This document shows, in pieces, positions 16,990-25,315 of a stretch of DNA of 64,000 nucleotides. The stretch is from positions 1 to 64,000 of the forward strand of contig JBAZWJ010000011.1 in the NCBI GenBank assembly GCA_041660385.1, read 5' to 3'. The notes beneath the pieces are model-generated. The model saw nothing but the letters and a program-made list of their open reading frames with translations, had not been told where the DNA came from and did no database searches. The position numbers and the translations under genes were made by a program. How positions within the stretch are numbered: position 1 is the first letter of the stretch; every line of letters starts with the position of its first letter. This DNA comes from DYJE01 sp041660385. GTDB lineage: Bacteria > Desulfobacterota > Desulfobacteria > Desulfobacterales > Desulfolunaceae.

Positions 16990-17030
16990 TAAAGGGTTAT
17001 ATGTGACCCGCCGGTCACATATGACCTTTA
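16990..17030. repeat. GGTCATAT palindromic repeat, copy 2 (best copy)
   Basis: An almost perfect 41-bp palindrome: TAAAGGGTTATATGTGACC, CGC(C) loop, GGTCACATATGACCTTTA. The inner 10 bp (ATATGTGACC/GGTCACATAT) pair exactly. It starts 9 bases past the upstream lipoprotein stop and could also act as a transcription end, though the T tail is weak. Confidence 0.75.
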
Positions 17031-17284
17031 CCAGATTTTATCACGTACCTGCCATGAACGTTTTTCTTATTCAGTTTTTCATAGATATCAGAACGATAGA
17101 TAACATTACAACCGTTATTAAGTTCTTGGCACAAACATTGAGTATAGTGAGTACTACATGCATCAGCGCAAAAAGGTATTTTAACAATACCGCACTGCGG
17201 GAAAGCATAAGTTGAAATGTATTTTTTTCGTTACACTCATTTACGTCTAGAAAAAAAATGAATCATTACCCGAAGGAGGATTCA
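17031..17284. other. Intergenic, upstream of the DUF4398 lipoprotein operon
   Basis: AT-rich, no gene supportable. It should hold the promoter of the following two-lipoprotein operon; no clear boxes could be assigned by eye. Confidence 0.3.
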
Positions 17285-17650
17285 ATGAAAAACGCATCAA
17301 AAACCAGATATCTGCTGTCCGCCTTAGCCATCATGGCCACAGCACTCGTTGTGGGATGCACAAGCGTCCCGCTGAAAACAGAGACAACCGAATCGAGTAT
17401 TCGAGCTGCCGAGGAAGTCGGTGCGGCCAAACTGCCGCAAGCCTCGCTCCATTTGCAACTTGCAAAAGAAGAACTGGACCGAGCCAATCAGTTGTTCGAG
17501 AAAGGTGACAAAGAGGAGGCTGCATCATTGCTTCTTCGGGCTGATTCCGATGCCGAACTTGCGGTCACTCTTTCCCACGGAGACGCTGAAAAACGGGAAG
17601 CCGAACTGGCCATGGCCCGAGTACGCAAACTCCAGCAAGAAAACCCATAA
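17285..17650 (+). CDS. DUF4398-type lipoprotein
   Basis: 121-residue lipoprotein with a signal peptide ending ALVVGC (lipidated Cys25). The mature part is a helical coiled-coil-like domain rich in Ala, Glu and Leu (LPQASLHLQLAKEELDRAN, then KGDKEEAASLLLRADSDAE), matching DUF4398, a TPR-like pair found in periplasmic lipoproteins. A strong site AAGGAGG lies just upstream of the ATG. Twenty-one bases downstream an OmpA-family lipoprotein carries a similar N-terminal module, so the pair probably works together at the outer membrane/peptidoglycan interface. Confidence 0.8.
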   Translation: MKNASKTRYLLSALAIMATALVVGCTSVPLKTETTESSIRAAEEVGAAKLPQASLHLQLAKEELDRANQLFEKGDKEEAASLLLRADSDAELAVTLSHGDAEKREAELAMARVRKLQQENP

Positions 17651-17671
17651 CCAGAAAGAAAGGAACAAAAC

Positions 17672-18664
17672 ATGAAAACGATACAATTAATAATGCTTGC
17701 CACGGTTGGTACGCTCATCGTGGGTTGTACTACCATGGCGCCGAAAGAACTGATCGATGCTCGCTCGGCCTATGAGTCTTCAGCGGCGGGCCCAGCGGCG
17801 CAACTTGCCCCGGCGGAATTGCACAAAGCCCATGAGTCGCTACTCCTGGCAGAACAATCATTTCTTCAAGATCCAAAATCATACAAAACAAAGGATCTTG
17901 CTTACGTAGCCCAACGTAAAGCTGAATTGGCGGGTGCGCATGGTTCAATAGCCGCCGATAAAAAAATTAAAGGCGATGCCAATGCAGACTATTCAAAAAA
18001 ACAAACCGCGATCGTAAAGCAAGGCAAACAGGACTTGATCGAATCTGAAAAGCGGGCTGCTGAAAGACGGCAGGATTTGATTGACGCCAGAAAGGGTCAG
18101 GAACTGGTCGATGCCAATAAGAGAACAGAGGACGTGCGTCAGGATCTGCATGCGGCCAACATGGAAACAGATAACGCTCGGCAGGATCTTAACGCGGCCA
18201 ACATGGAAACAGACACCGCGAATCAAGCGGTGCTTGATGCCAATAAAAAATCAGACGATGCCATAGCCAAACTCGCCACCCTTGCCATGTTAAAAGAAGA
18301 GTCTCGTGGATTGGTCCTGACACTCTCAGGAAGCATCCTGTTTCGATTCAATGAGGCTTCATTGTTACCCACAGCCAATGTAAAACTTGACCAGGTGACA
18401 ACTGCGTTGCTCGATATCCGTGAACGAAATATTATTGTGGAAGGCTATACAGATTCCAAAGGTCCCGCAATTTATAACCAGGATCTTTCGCAACGTCGGG
18501 CAGAAGTGGTCCGTAATTTTCTCGTGGATCGCGGTTATCCCGCCAGCCGGATTGAAACGGTTGGAAAGGGAGAAAGCACTCCCATAGCGAATAACGCTTC
18601 CGCCGAAGGACGCGCCAACAACCGCAGGGTTGAAATCGTTATCGAACGGAAAGCATCAAATTAA
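17672..18664 (+). CDS. OmpA-family peptidoglycan-binding lipoprotein with DUF4398 N-terminal module
   Basis: 330-residue lipoprotein (lipobox GTLIVGC, Cys19). Residues about 25-100 form a DUF4398-like helical module (LAPAELHKAHESLLLAEQS). About 105-205 is a charged coiled coil with a short internal repeat (QDL.AANMETD.A twice). The C-terminal ~115 residues are an OmpA domain: SGSILFRFNEASLLP, VEGYTDSKG, LSQRRAEVVRNFL and NRRVEIVIE. It should bind peptidoglycan and tether the outer membrane. It is co-transcribed with the preceding lipoprotein. Confidence 0.88.
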   Translation: MKTIQLIMLATVGTLIVGCTTMAPKELIDARSAYESSAAGPAAQLAPAELHKAHESLLLAEQSFLQDPKSYKTKDLAYVAQRKAELAGAHGSIAADKKIKGDANADYSKKQTAIVKQGKQDLIESEKRAAERRQDLIDARKGQELVDANKRTEDVRQDLHAANMETDNARQDLNAANMETDTANQAVLDANKKSDDAIAKLATLAMLKEESRGLVLTLSGSILFRFNEASLLPTANVKLDQVTTALLDIRERNIIVEGYTDSKGPAIYNQDLSQRRAEVVRNFLVDRGYPASRIETVGKGESTPIANNASAEGRANNRRVEIVIERKASN

Positions 18665-18673
18665 AACTAAAAA

Positions 18674-18740
18674 ATGTGCGCCATGTCTTGCACCGAGTCT
18701 CCAACCTGTATTTTTTCCATAAAAAAGGCATGGCACACAT
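18674..18740. repeat. Intergenic inverted repeat
   Basis: ATGTGCGCCATG (18674-18685) and CATGGCACACAT (18729-18740) are inverted copies with one mismatch, separated by 43 bases. The pair lies just after the OmpA lipoprotein stop. It could be a transcript-end structure or a small mobile relic. The bases after it (AACGAACGTCCAATGTTCAA) resemble a motif also present near 25112 and 31541. Confidence 0.5.
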
Positions 18741-18838
18741 GATGAAAAAAACGAACGTCCAATGTTCAATGATGAAGGTTGGACGCCCACACCCGCCGGA
18801 GCTAAAACTCCTGGGAACGATTCACCAAGGAGAACATT

Positions 18839-19960
18839 ATGCTTCATTTAAGATTTATAATTGTCATGACTGCCATACTTCTGTCCGCTTCTTTCACATA
18901 TGCAACACCGGCAAATGACGATTACATCGCCGGTTATGCCGCAAGCGTTCTCAAACTGAATTTAAAGCTGGATATGCCGTCGTTGATGGTAAAAGACGGC
19001 GTCATTACATTGCCTGCCGGAAGCATTAAGGCAGCCGACCAGGAAAAAGCCGTACAACTGCTCACGGATATTCCGGGTGTCAAGGCTGTGAAGATATCTG
19101 ACGATACGTTCCAGGAATCCATGGCCGCATCCCTGGGTGATGAAAAGGTCGCAACGGCAACCCAGTCTTTCATATTGACCACAGGGCTTCTGCCGCCGGG
19201 TCATTTGTTCAAACCATTAATGGCTGATCCTCGCTGGGCGCATTTTTCAGTATCATACCGAAATTATCTGGATCATAATAAAGATGAAGGGAAAAATATT
19301 GCATCTATCAGCTTCGGTGAAACCATTCCCTTTTACCGTGGCAACTTTGGAAAATCCACCGCCCAATGGGAAGGCGGGCTTCAAGCGGGCCTTTACAGTG
19401 ATTTTAATCTGGATGCACCTTCCACCGAACTTATGAATTCGGATATTATCGGATCGTTTTATTCATCGTTTCGTGCAGGTCAATTCTCAGGATTTGGCCG
19501 AATATATCACCAGAGTTCCCATCTTGGTGACGAATTTTTACTTCGAAAGATGGAAACCAAATTTGAGCGGGTGAATCTCAGTTACGAAGGTGTGGATCTG
19601 AGACTCTCCTATGAGTTTCCTTTTGGAGCACGCGCTTATGGCGGCGGTGGAGGTTTGTTCCGCACTGAACCCTCGTCACTCAAGGCCTGGTCTGCACAAT
19701 ACGGCGCCGAGTTTCTAAGCCCCTGGCGTATTGAGGCCTATTCTCTTCGGCCAATTGCCGGAATTGACTGCAAGATTTATGAGGAAAATGACTGGAATAC
19801 CGATGTGTCGGCCAGAGCCGGTGTTGAGTTTGAGAAATTTCAGGTATTAGGCAGGAAACTTCAGATTCTTGTGGAATACTATAAAGGTTTTTCACCTGTG
19901 GGGCAGTTTTATAAAAACAAGGTGGAATATGTGGGTCTGGGAGCGCACTATCTCTTCTGA
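18839..19960 (+). CDS. DUF1207 outer-membrane protein with N-terminal BON-like module
   Basis: 373-residue exported protein with a signal peptide (LRFIIVMTAILLSASFTYA). Residues about 35-100 resemble a BON-type fold (MVKDGVITLPAGSIKAAD, then IPGVKAVKISDD). The rest matches DUF1207: FKPLMADPRWAHFSVSY, QAGLYSDFNLDAPSTELMNS and IYHQSSHLGDEFLL, ending in an aromatic beta-strand YVGLGAHYLF typical of outer-membrane barrels. Function is unknown; the family is widespread in aquatic anaerobes. It has its own AAGGAG ribosome site and is 89 bases from the exporter operon. Confidence 0.82.
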   Translation: MLHLRFIIVMTAILLSASFTYATPANDDYIAGYAASVLKLNLKLDMPSLMVKDGVITLPAGSIKAADQEKAVQLLTDIPGVKAVKISDDTFQESMAASLGDEKVATATQSFILTTGLLPPGHLFKPLMADPRWAHFSVSYRNYLDHNKDEGKNIASISFGETIPFYRGNFGKSTAQWEGGLQAGLYSDFNLDAPSTELMNSDIIGSFYSSFRAGQFSGFGRIYHQSSHLGDEFLLRKMETKFERVNLSYEGVDLRLSYEFPFGARAYGGGGGLFRTEPSSLKAWSAQYGAEFLSPWRIEAYSLRPIAGIDCKIYEENDWNTDVSARAGVEFEKFQVLGRKLQILVEYYKGFSPVGQFYKNKVEYVGLGAHYLF

Positions 19961-20049
19961 TTCCATCTGCCTTGGGTCGCCATGATTGGCCTGACGAAAT
20001 TTGGTCGGCAAAAACAAGATAGCAAATGGGATAAAATTCGAGTCTTTTA

Positions 20050-21510
20050 ATGAAAAGAAGAAATGAACAGCGTGTGGGAGTAGTGGCTAATAACAGACTC
20101 CGTCTGTTCATTGCAGGTTTACTCCTGCTGACACAAATCGGCTGCGCCACAGGGATGTCCACGTTTTCCCCGCCTGTGGCGGTTGATATCCCGGCAGCCT
20201 GGTCCGCATCCGATGGCAAGGTGAAAACCGATGGTTCTTCACTTGTGGAATGGTGGTCACATTTCAATGACCCGCAGCTCGACCGTCTGATACTCCAGGC
20301 CATGCAGACCAACACCAGCGTGAAAAGTGCAAAAGCCATGCTGCGCCAGGCCCGGGCGTTGCGTGACGTTTCGGCAGCATCGTTGTGGCCGTCGATCAAC
20401 AGTTCTGCTTCGGCAAAGCGCAGCAAATCCGGTGACAACAGTGCCGTCAACACCTTTGCCCTGGGTCTTGATGCAGGCTGGGAAATTGACATCTTCGGCG
20501 CAAACCGCAGCGCGCTGGATACCAGCGAAGCCACAACCCGTGCCAGTTACGCAAGTCTGGGTGATGTGCAGGTGTCCATCGCTGCCGAAGTGGCCCTCAA
20601 CTACATCACATTGCGTGACGCACAGACCCGCCTGGCTATTGCCAATGACAACCTGGGCAGCCAGCAGGAGACGTTTCAGCTCACCCATTGGCGCATGCAG
20701 GCTGGTCTGGCCACATCACTGGAAGTTAACCAGGCAAAATCTGCGACAGAACAGACCCGCGCCCTGTTACCTCCCTTGCAAACCACTATTGAACAGACCT
20801 GTCACGCCCTTGCGGTGCTGACCGGGCAGCCACCTTCGGCTTTGTTGACGCTGTTGTCAGCGCCCAGCCCTATCCCAAAAACAACCGATGATCTATCATT
20901 GACTATTCCTGCCGAAACGATTCGCCAACGGGCTGATGTGCGGGCAACTGAACATCAGGTCGCTGCGGCGGTGGGCCGTGTGAAACATGCCCATGCAGCA
21001 CGGCTGCCAAATTTTACCCTCAGCGGTTCTCTGGGCCTGAATGCATTGACATTGGGCACGTTAACCGACGGTGCATCGGTGGTCAGTGCTTTGATGGCCG
21101 CTGTATCCATGCCGTTGCTGGACGGTGGTGCTGCACGAGCCCAGGTTCGGGCAGAGCAGGCCGCACTGGATCAAGCGATTCTGGCATATCAAGCCGCAGT
21201 ACTGACGGCGTTAAAGGATGTGGAAGACGCCCTGGTCGCTCTGCGTGATGATCGCGTACGCCTGTTGCATCTTCAGAACGCCGCCGAATCCGCCGCTAAC
21301 GCTTCGATGCTGGCTTGCCAGCTTTACAACAGCGGCCTGGTGGATTTCCAGACTGTTCTTGAAACCCAACGAACCCAGTTCAATACCCAGGACAGAGTGG
21401 CCAGCGCCAGTGCCGAGGTCAGTTCCGACCATGTGCGTCTTTACAAAGCATTGGGCGGAGGCTGGATTTCCAGTAATCAAGAAGCAATCATGACGAGCCA
21501 ACTGCCTTAA
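20050..21510 (+). CDS. TolC-like outer-membrane efflux lipoprotein (NodT family)
   Basis: 486-residue outer-membrane channel of the NodT/OprM type. The signal peptide ends LLTQIGC (lipid Cys32). The start of the mature domain (AWSASDGKV, SLVEWWSHFNDPQLDRLI) and the long alternating helices with QLYNSGLVDFQTVLETQRT near the end are family hallmarks. It forms the exit duct for the adaptor and ABC pump encoded next, together a MacAB-TolC-like tripartite exporter. The ribosome site is weak. Confidence 0.88.
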   Translation: MKRRNEQRVGVVANNRLRLFIAGLLLLTQIGCATGMSTFSPPVAVDIPAAWSASDGKVKTDGSSLVEWWSHFNDPQLDRLILQAMQTNTSVKSAKAMLRQARALRDVSAASLWPSINSSASAKRSKSGDNSAVNTFALGLDAGWEIDIFGANRSALDTSEATTRASYASLGDVQVSIAAEVALNYITLRDAQTRLAIANDNLGSQQETFQLTHWRMQAGLATSLEVNQAKSATEQTRALLPPLQTTIEQTCHALAVLTGQPPSALLTLLSAPSPIPKTTDDLSLTIPAETIRQRADVRATEHQVAAAVGRVKHAHAARLPNFTLSGSLGLNALTLGTLTDGASVVSALMAAVSMPLLDGGAARAQVRAEQAALDQAILAYQAAVLTALKDVEDALVALRDDRVRLLHLQNAAESAANASMLACQLYNSGLVDFQTVLETQRTQFNTQDRVASASAEVSSDHVRLYKALGGGWISSNQEAIMTSQLP

Positions 21511-21538
21511 CCGACAAAACATCCAGGAGTCCCCATTC

Positions 21539-22873
21539 ATGAACCCACCGAATCGAGAGACGACTGTGGCACCCCCTGAGACCAGTCCCGAATCCGACCT
21601 CACCACCTTGCTTGACGAGCCTGTACCGAAAATCTGGTATCGACGCCCCGTGTTATGGATCGGCGCTCTTGTGCTGGTGCTGCTGGCCGTTGGTCTGTGG
21701 TACTGGAAAGATCTCAAGAATAAAAGGGCGGCACCGAGTTACTCCACAGAGGCCGTGGTAAAGGGCGATCTGACACTGACTGTCACAGCCAACGGCACAG
21801 TTCAGCCCACACGCACCATCAGCATCGGCAGCGAACTTTCGGGGACCGTGTTGAAAGTCAATGCGGACGTCAATGACCGCCTTAAAAAAGGCCAGGTTCT
21901 GGTTGAACTGGACCCCAGCAAACTGAACGACCAGATCTTACGTTCACGGGCATCGCTGGCCGCCGCCAATGCGCTGGTGGGCCAGACCGCCGCCACGGTA
22001 AAAGAAACATCGGCCATCCTTAAACGGTTTGAAGATGTGTCGCGTTTGTCGGGAGGAAAAGTGCCATCCAGGTCAGAACTTGATACCGCCCGCGCGGCTC
22101 ACGACCGTTCTGTGGCAAGCGATGCCAGTGCACGGGCAGGTGTGGCCGATGCCCTGGCCGCTCTGTCCACCGACATTATCAATTTAAAAAAAGCATCGAT
22201 CCGTTCGCCGTCAAACGGTGTGGTTCTGACCCGCAGTGTGGAACCCGGCAACGCGGTTGCAGCATCGCTGCAAGCGGTGACGCTGTTTACTGTGGCTGAA
22301 GATCTGGCACAATTGCGTCTCCAGGTTTATGTTGACGAGGCCGATGTGGGTTCGGTGAACATCGGCCAGAGCGCCTATTTCACCGTCAGCGCCTATCCGA
22401 GCCGCAAGTATCCGGCCCGGATCACCCAGGTGGCCTACGGTTCCACAATCACCGACAACGTGGTCACCTATCTGACCTATCTTGGGGTGGACAACACGGA
22501 TCTGAGTCTCCGTCCGGGCATGACGGCCACCGCCACAATCACCGCAACACATCGCAACGACGTGCGGCTTGTCCCCAACACGGCCCTGCGCTTTTCGCCC
22601 ACAACCGCATCGGCCATAAAGCCTGATACCAAGAAAAACCTCGTCTCCAGTCTGACGCCAAAGATGCCCAGGCGCAACAACACACGGAAAAAATCCGCAA
22701 CCAGTTCCAGTACGGCCTCCGCACGTGAAGTCTGGGTGCTGCGCGAGGGTGTCCCTGTTTCAGTGTCGGTGATGCCGGGCATCAGCGATGGCCACATGAC
22801 CGAGATTGTTGGCGGCGAGCTGCACGTTGGCATGCGGGTGATCACCGATCAAAAAACGGGGGTTGAACAATGA
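21539..22873 (+). CDS. macA: Periplasmic adaptor (membrane-fusion) protein, MacA-like
   Basis: 444-residue adaptor. One membrane anchor (about residues 39-60, VLWIGALVLVLLAVGLWYW) is followed by a lipoyl half-motif (TVTANGTVQPTRTISIGSEL), a helical hairpin with RSELDTARAAHDRSVAS, the second lipoyl half (IRSPSNGVVLTRSVEPGNAV) and beta-barrel and membrane-proximal domains. It links the inner-membrane ABC pump to the TolC-like duct. An insertion rich in Lys and Thr near residues 360-395 is unusual. Its stop overlaps the ATPase start (ATGA). Confidence 0.88.
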   Translation: MNPPNRETTVAPPETSPESDLTTLLDEPVPKIWYRRPVLWIGALVLVLLAVGLWYWKDLKNKRAAPSYSTEAVVKGDLTLTVTANGTVQPTRTISIGSELSGTVLKVNADVNDRLKKGQVLVELDPSKLNDQILRSRASLAAANALVGQTAATVKETSAILKRFEDVSRLSGGKVPSRSELDTARAAHDRSVASDASARAGVADALAALSTDIINLKKASIRSPSNGVVLTRSVEPGNAVAASLQAVTLFTVAEDLAQLRLQVYVDEADVGSVNIGQSAYFTVSAYPSRKYPARITQVAYGSTITDNVVTYLTYLGVDNTDLSLRPGMTATATITATHRNDVRLVPNTALRFSPTTASAIKPDTKKNLVSSLTPKMPRRNNTRKKSATSSSTASAREVWVLREGVPVSVSVMPGISDGHMTEIVGGELHVGMRVITDQKTGVEQ

Positions 22874-23697
22874 ATACGGTGAACGCCTCCAAAGCGCAAC
22901 AAACCGTAGCCGTCACCCCAGACAGCACCGCTACAACGGCTGCCCCTCCACTTTCAAAGACGGGCTCACCCCTTATCCGCCTGATTGGCGTGACCAAAGT
23001 GTACGGTGCGGGTCAGGCTGAGCTGTTGGCATTGAAAGGCATCCATCTTGATATCAACGCCGGTGAGTTTGTCGCGATCATGGGGCCCAGCGGCTCAGGG
23101 AAATCCACCGCAATGAACATTCTGGGTTGCCTGGACACGCCAAGTGACGGGCAATATCTGTTCCACGGAGCCCATGTGGAATCGCTGTCCCGGGACCAGC
23201 GTGCAAGGCTGCGACGCCGCTACCTGGGATTTGTATTCCAGGGATTTAACCTTCTGGCCCGCACATCGGCTTTGGAAAACGTTGAACTGCCGCTGCTTTA
23301 TCGTGGCGAAAGTGCCACTGCGCGGCGTGATGCGTCGGCCAGAGCCCTTCAGTCTGTGGGGCTGGGAGGTTGGGAGGGCCACACGCCAGGCGAACTTTCC
23401 GGCGGACAGCAGCAACGGGTGGCCATTGCCAGAGCCATTGTGACTGAACCGGCGGTACTGCTGGCCGATGAACCCACCGGAAACCTTGATACCCAGCGCA
23501 GTCAGGAAATTATGGAACTGCTGCGTGGATTGAACACGGATCACGGCATCACTGTGCTGATGGTCACCCACGAGCCCGATATGGCTGCCTATGCACACCG
23601 TATCGTGCGTTTCGTGGATGGCCGTGTGGACAGTGATATCCCGAATCCGAATCCCACAAAGAAGCAGCCCGTTCCGGCAACGGAAGGGAGGCCCTGA
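22870..23697 (+). CDS. ABC transporter ATP-binding protein, MacB/LolD type
   Basis: 275-residue ATPase: Walker A GPSGSGKST, Q loop VFQGFNLL, signature LSGGQQQRVAIARA, Walker B VLLADEPTG and switch histidine VTHEPD. About 40 extra residues precede the ABC domain and a short tail follows. Together with the next gene it corresponds to the two halves of MacB, here encoded separately. Overlaps by four bases with the adaptor before and by one base with the permease after indicate translational coupling. Confidence 0.92.
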   Translation: MNTVNASKAQQTVAVTPDSTATTAAPPLSKTGSPLIRLIGVTKVYGAGQAELLALKGIHLDINAGEFVAIMGPSGSGKSTAMNILGCLDTPSDGQYLFHGAHVESLSRDQRARLRRRYLGFVFQGFNLLARTSALENVELPLLYRGESATARRDASARALQSVGLGGWEGHTPGELSGGQQQRVAIARAIVTEPAVLLADEPTGNLDTQRSQEIMELLRGLNTDHGITVLMVTHEPDMAAYAHRIVRFVDGRVDSDIPNPNPTKKQPVPATEGRP

Positions 23698-24917
23698 TGA
23701 TGTTCAACAGTCTGCTTCTGGCACTTCGCTCGATCCGTCGAAACCTGATGCGCTCGTTTCTCACCATTCTGGGTATCGTGATCGGCGTAGGTGCGGTGAT
23801 CACCATGGTCACCCTGGGCAATGGCGCCACCAAGGCGGTGCAGACCAAAGTATCCGTCCTTGGAAGCAACCTTCTGATGGTTCGTTCCGGCCAGCGTCAT
23901 GGGCATGGCGGGGCTGGCAGCGGGAGTGTGCCAGAGTTTAAAGAAGCCGATGCCGAGGCTATCCTGTCCCAGATCGGTGGGGTCGCAGCCGTGGCACCGG
24001 AAGCAAGGGCCAGCGTCACCGTGGTTGCCAATGGCCGCAACTGGTCCACCAACGTCACAGGCAGCACCAATGCCTGGTTTAAAACTGGCAACTGGACCCT
24101 GGCTTCCGGTCGCCTGTTTTCAGACGATGAGCAACAAGGCGGCGCCGCTGTCTGTATTATCGGCGAGACGGTACGTCGCGAGCTTTTTGGCGGTGAAGCA
24201 GGTGTGGATGGCCTGGATAAAATGATCCGTATCAAGCAGTTTTCCAGCATGGTGGTGGGTGTTCTCTCGTCCAAAGGTCAGGGCCAGATGGGAGGTGATC
24301 AGGACGACACAGTGCTTGTTCCTCTGCACACCCTTCAGCGTCGTGTCACCGGCAACCGGATCGTTGGAACCCTTCTGGTGTCCATGGAAGAGGGCAGCGA
24401 CAGCACACCTCTTAAAGCCAGTCTACAGCAGTTACTGCGCGAGCGCCGAAAACTGGCCGAGGGAGACGATGACAACTTCAACATACTGGACACCAAGCAG
24501 CTTGCCGAAACGTTATCGGGTGTAACCCAGGTGATGACCACGTTGCTCGGAGCTGTGGCCGCCGTAAGTCTGCTGGTGGGCGGCATCGGCATCATGAATA
24601 TCATGCTGGTCAGTGTGACAGAACGCACCCGGGAGATCGGCCTTCGTCTGGCCATTGGCGCACTGGAACGGGAGGTGTTGTTACAGTTTCTGGTCGAGGC
24701 CGTGGCATTGGCGGCCCTGGGCGGTATCATCGGCATCGTCATCGCCACCTTCGCATCCATGATTCTGGCCAGGGTGATGGAGGTTCCTTATATGTTCGAT
24801 CTTTCAATCAACCTGCTTTCCTTTGTTTTTTCCGTGGGCATCGGGGTGGTTTTCGGATACTTCCCTGCCCGGCGCGCGGCGCGCATGGACCCCATCGAAG
24901 CTCTTCGGCACGAATAA
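23697..24917 (+). CDS. ABC transporter permease, MacB/FtsX type
   Basis: 406-residue permease with one N-terminal helix, a large periplasmic domain (about residues 40-275) and three C-terminal helices, the MacB/FtsX topology. Diagnostic segments are RRNLMRSFLTILGIVIGVGA, GGIGIMNIMLVSVTERTREI and the terminal YFPARRAARMDPIEALRHE. Exported substrates of such pumps include macrolides, peptides and lipoproteins; which applies is unknown. Last gene of the four-gene exporter operon. Confidence 0.9.
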   Translation: MMFNSLLLALRSIRRNLMRSFLTILGIVIGVGAVITMVTLGNGATKAVQTKVSVLGSNLLMVRSGQRHGHGGAGSGSVPEFKEADAEAILSQIGGVAAVAPEARASVTVVANGRNWSTNVTGSTNAWFKTGNWTLASGRLFSDDEQQGGAAVCIIGETVRRELFGGEAGVDGLDKMIRIKQFSSMVVGVLSSKGQGQMGGDQDDTVLVPLHTLQRRVTGNRIVGTLLVSMEEGSDSTPLKASLQQLLRERRKLAEGDDDNFNILDTKQLAETLSGVTQVMTTLLGAVAAVSLLVGGIGIMNIMLVSVTERTREIGLRLAIGALEREVLLQFLVEAVALAALGGIIGIVIATFASMILARVMEVPYMFDLSINLLSFVFSVGIGVVFGYFPARRAARMDPIEALRHE

Positions 24918-25315
24918 TGCTTTATAAATCCTAAGAAAATCGAATTTATTGCCCTGATATGGCGCTTTTGGAATCGTTATTCCGGATATCATTCAAGCGG
25001 ATAATATTGATGGATTTGATGCATGCGCATGATGGGTTCCGCTGTGCTCCACCCATCCTACACACGAAACAGGCAGGAACGGGTAACCCATCGGTAAAAA
25101 AATGGACAGAATGTAAAAAGAACGAACGTTGAACATCGAATGAAGGATTTAGATTTATTCAGAAATGAAAGTGGGCGACAAATAAAAAACAGTCCGTAAT
25201 GTGCGACGTTGGAGGCGGAGCCTCCGGGAAAGCATTCCGGGGAGAATCCCCGGAACGAGGGCGACTACGATTCCCCTGGACGATACGCATGACAAACGGA
25301 CAAGCAGGATCTGAT
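24918..25315. repeat. Repeat-rich gap before the N-ATPase operon
   Basis: No gene is supported. Three different repeat-like blocks occur: about 25017-25065 (GCATGATGGGTTCCGC through CACCCATCCTAC, an inverted GATGGGT/ACCCATC), about 25115-25140 (GAACGAACGTTGAACATCGA, related to the motif at 31541) and about 25202-25262 (GGAGGCGGAGCCTCC, then CATTCCGGGGAGAATCCCCGG, both hairpins). The atpD promoter must be in or near this block. The reading frame of atpD stays open through part of it, but that extension is repeat sequence, not protein. Confidence 0.6.

Noticed and set aside
19680..20534. 284-codon minus-strand ORF across the DUF1207/NodT junction
   Set aside because: Antisense to two well-supported genes; translated text is low in structure and matches nothing.
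25199..25315. Extended N-terminus for atpD
   Set aside because: The upstream open frame is hairpin repeat sequence (GGAGGCGGAGCCTCC); the ATG at 25316 has the ribosome site and family N-terminus.
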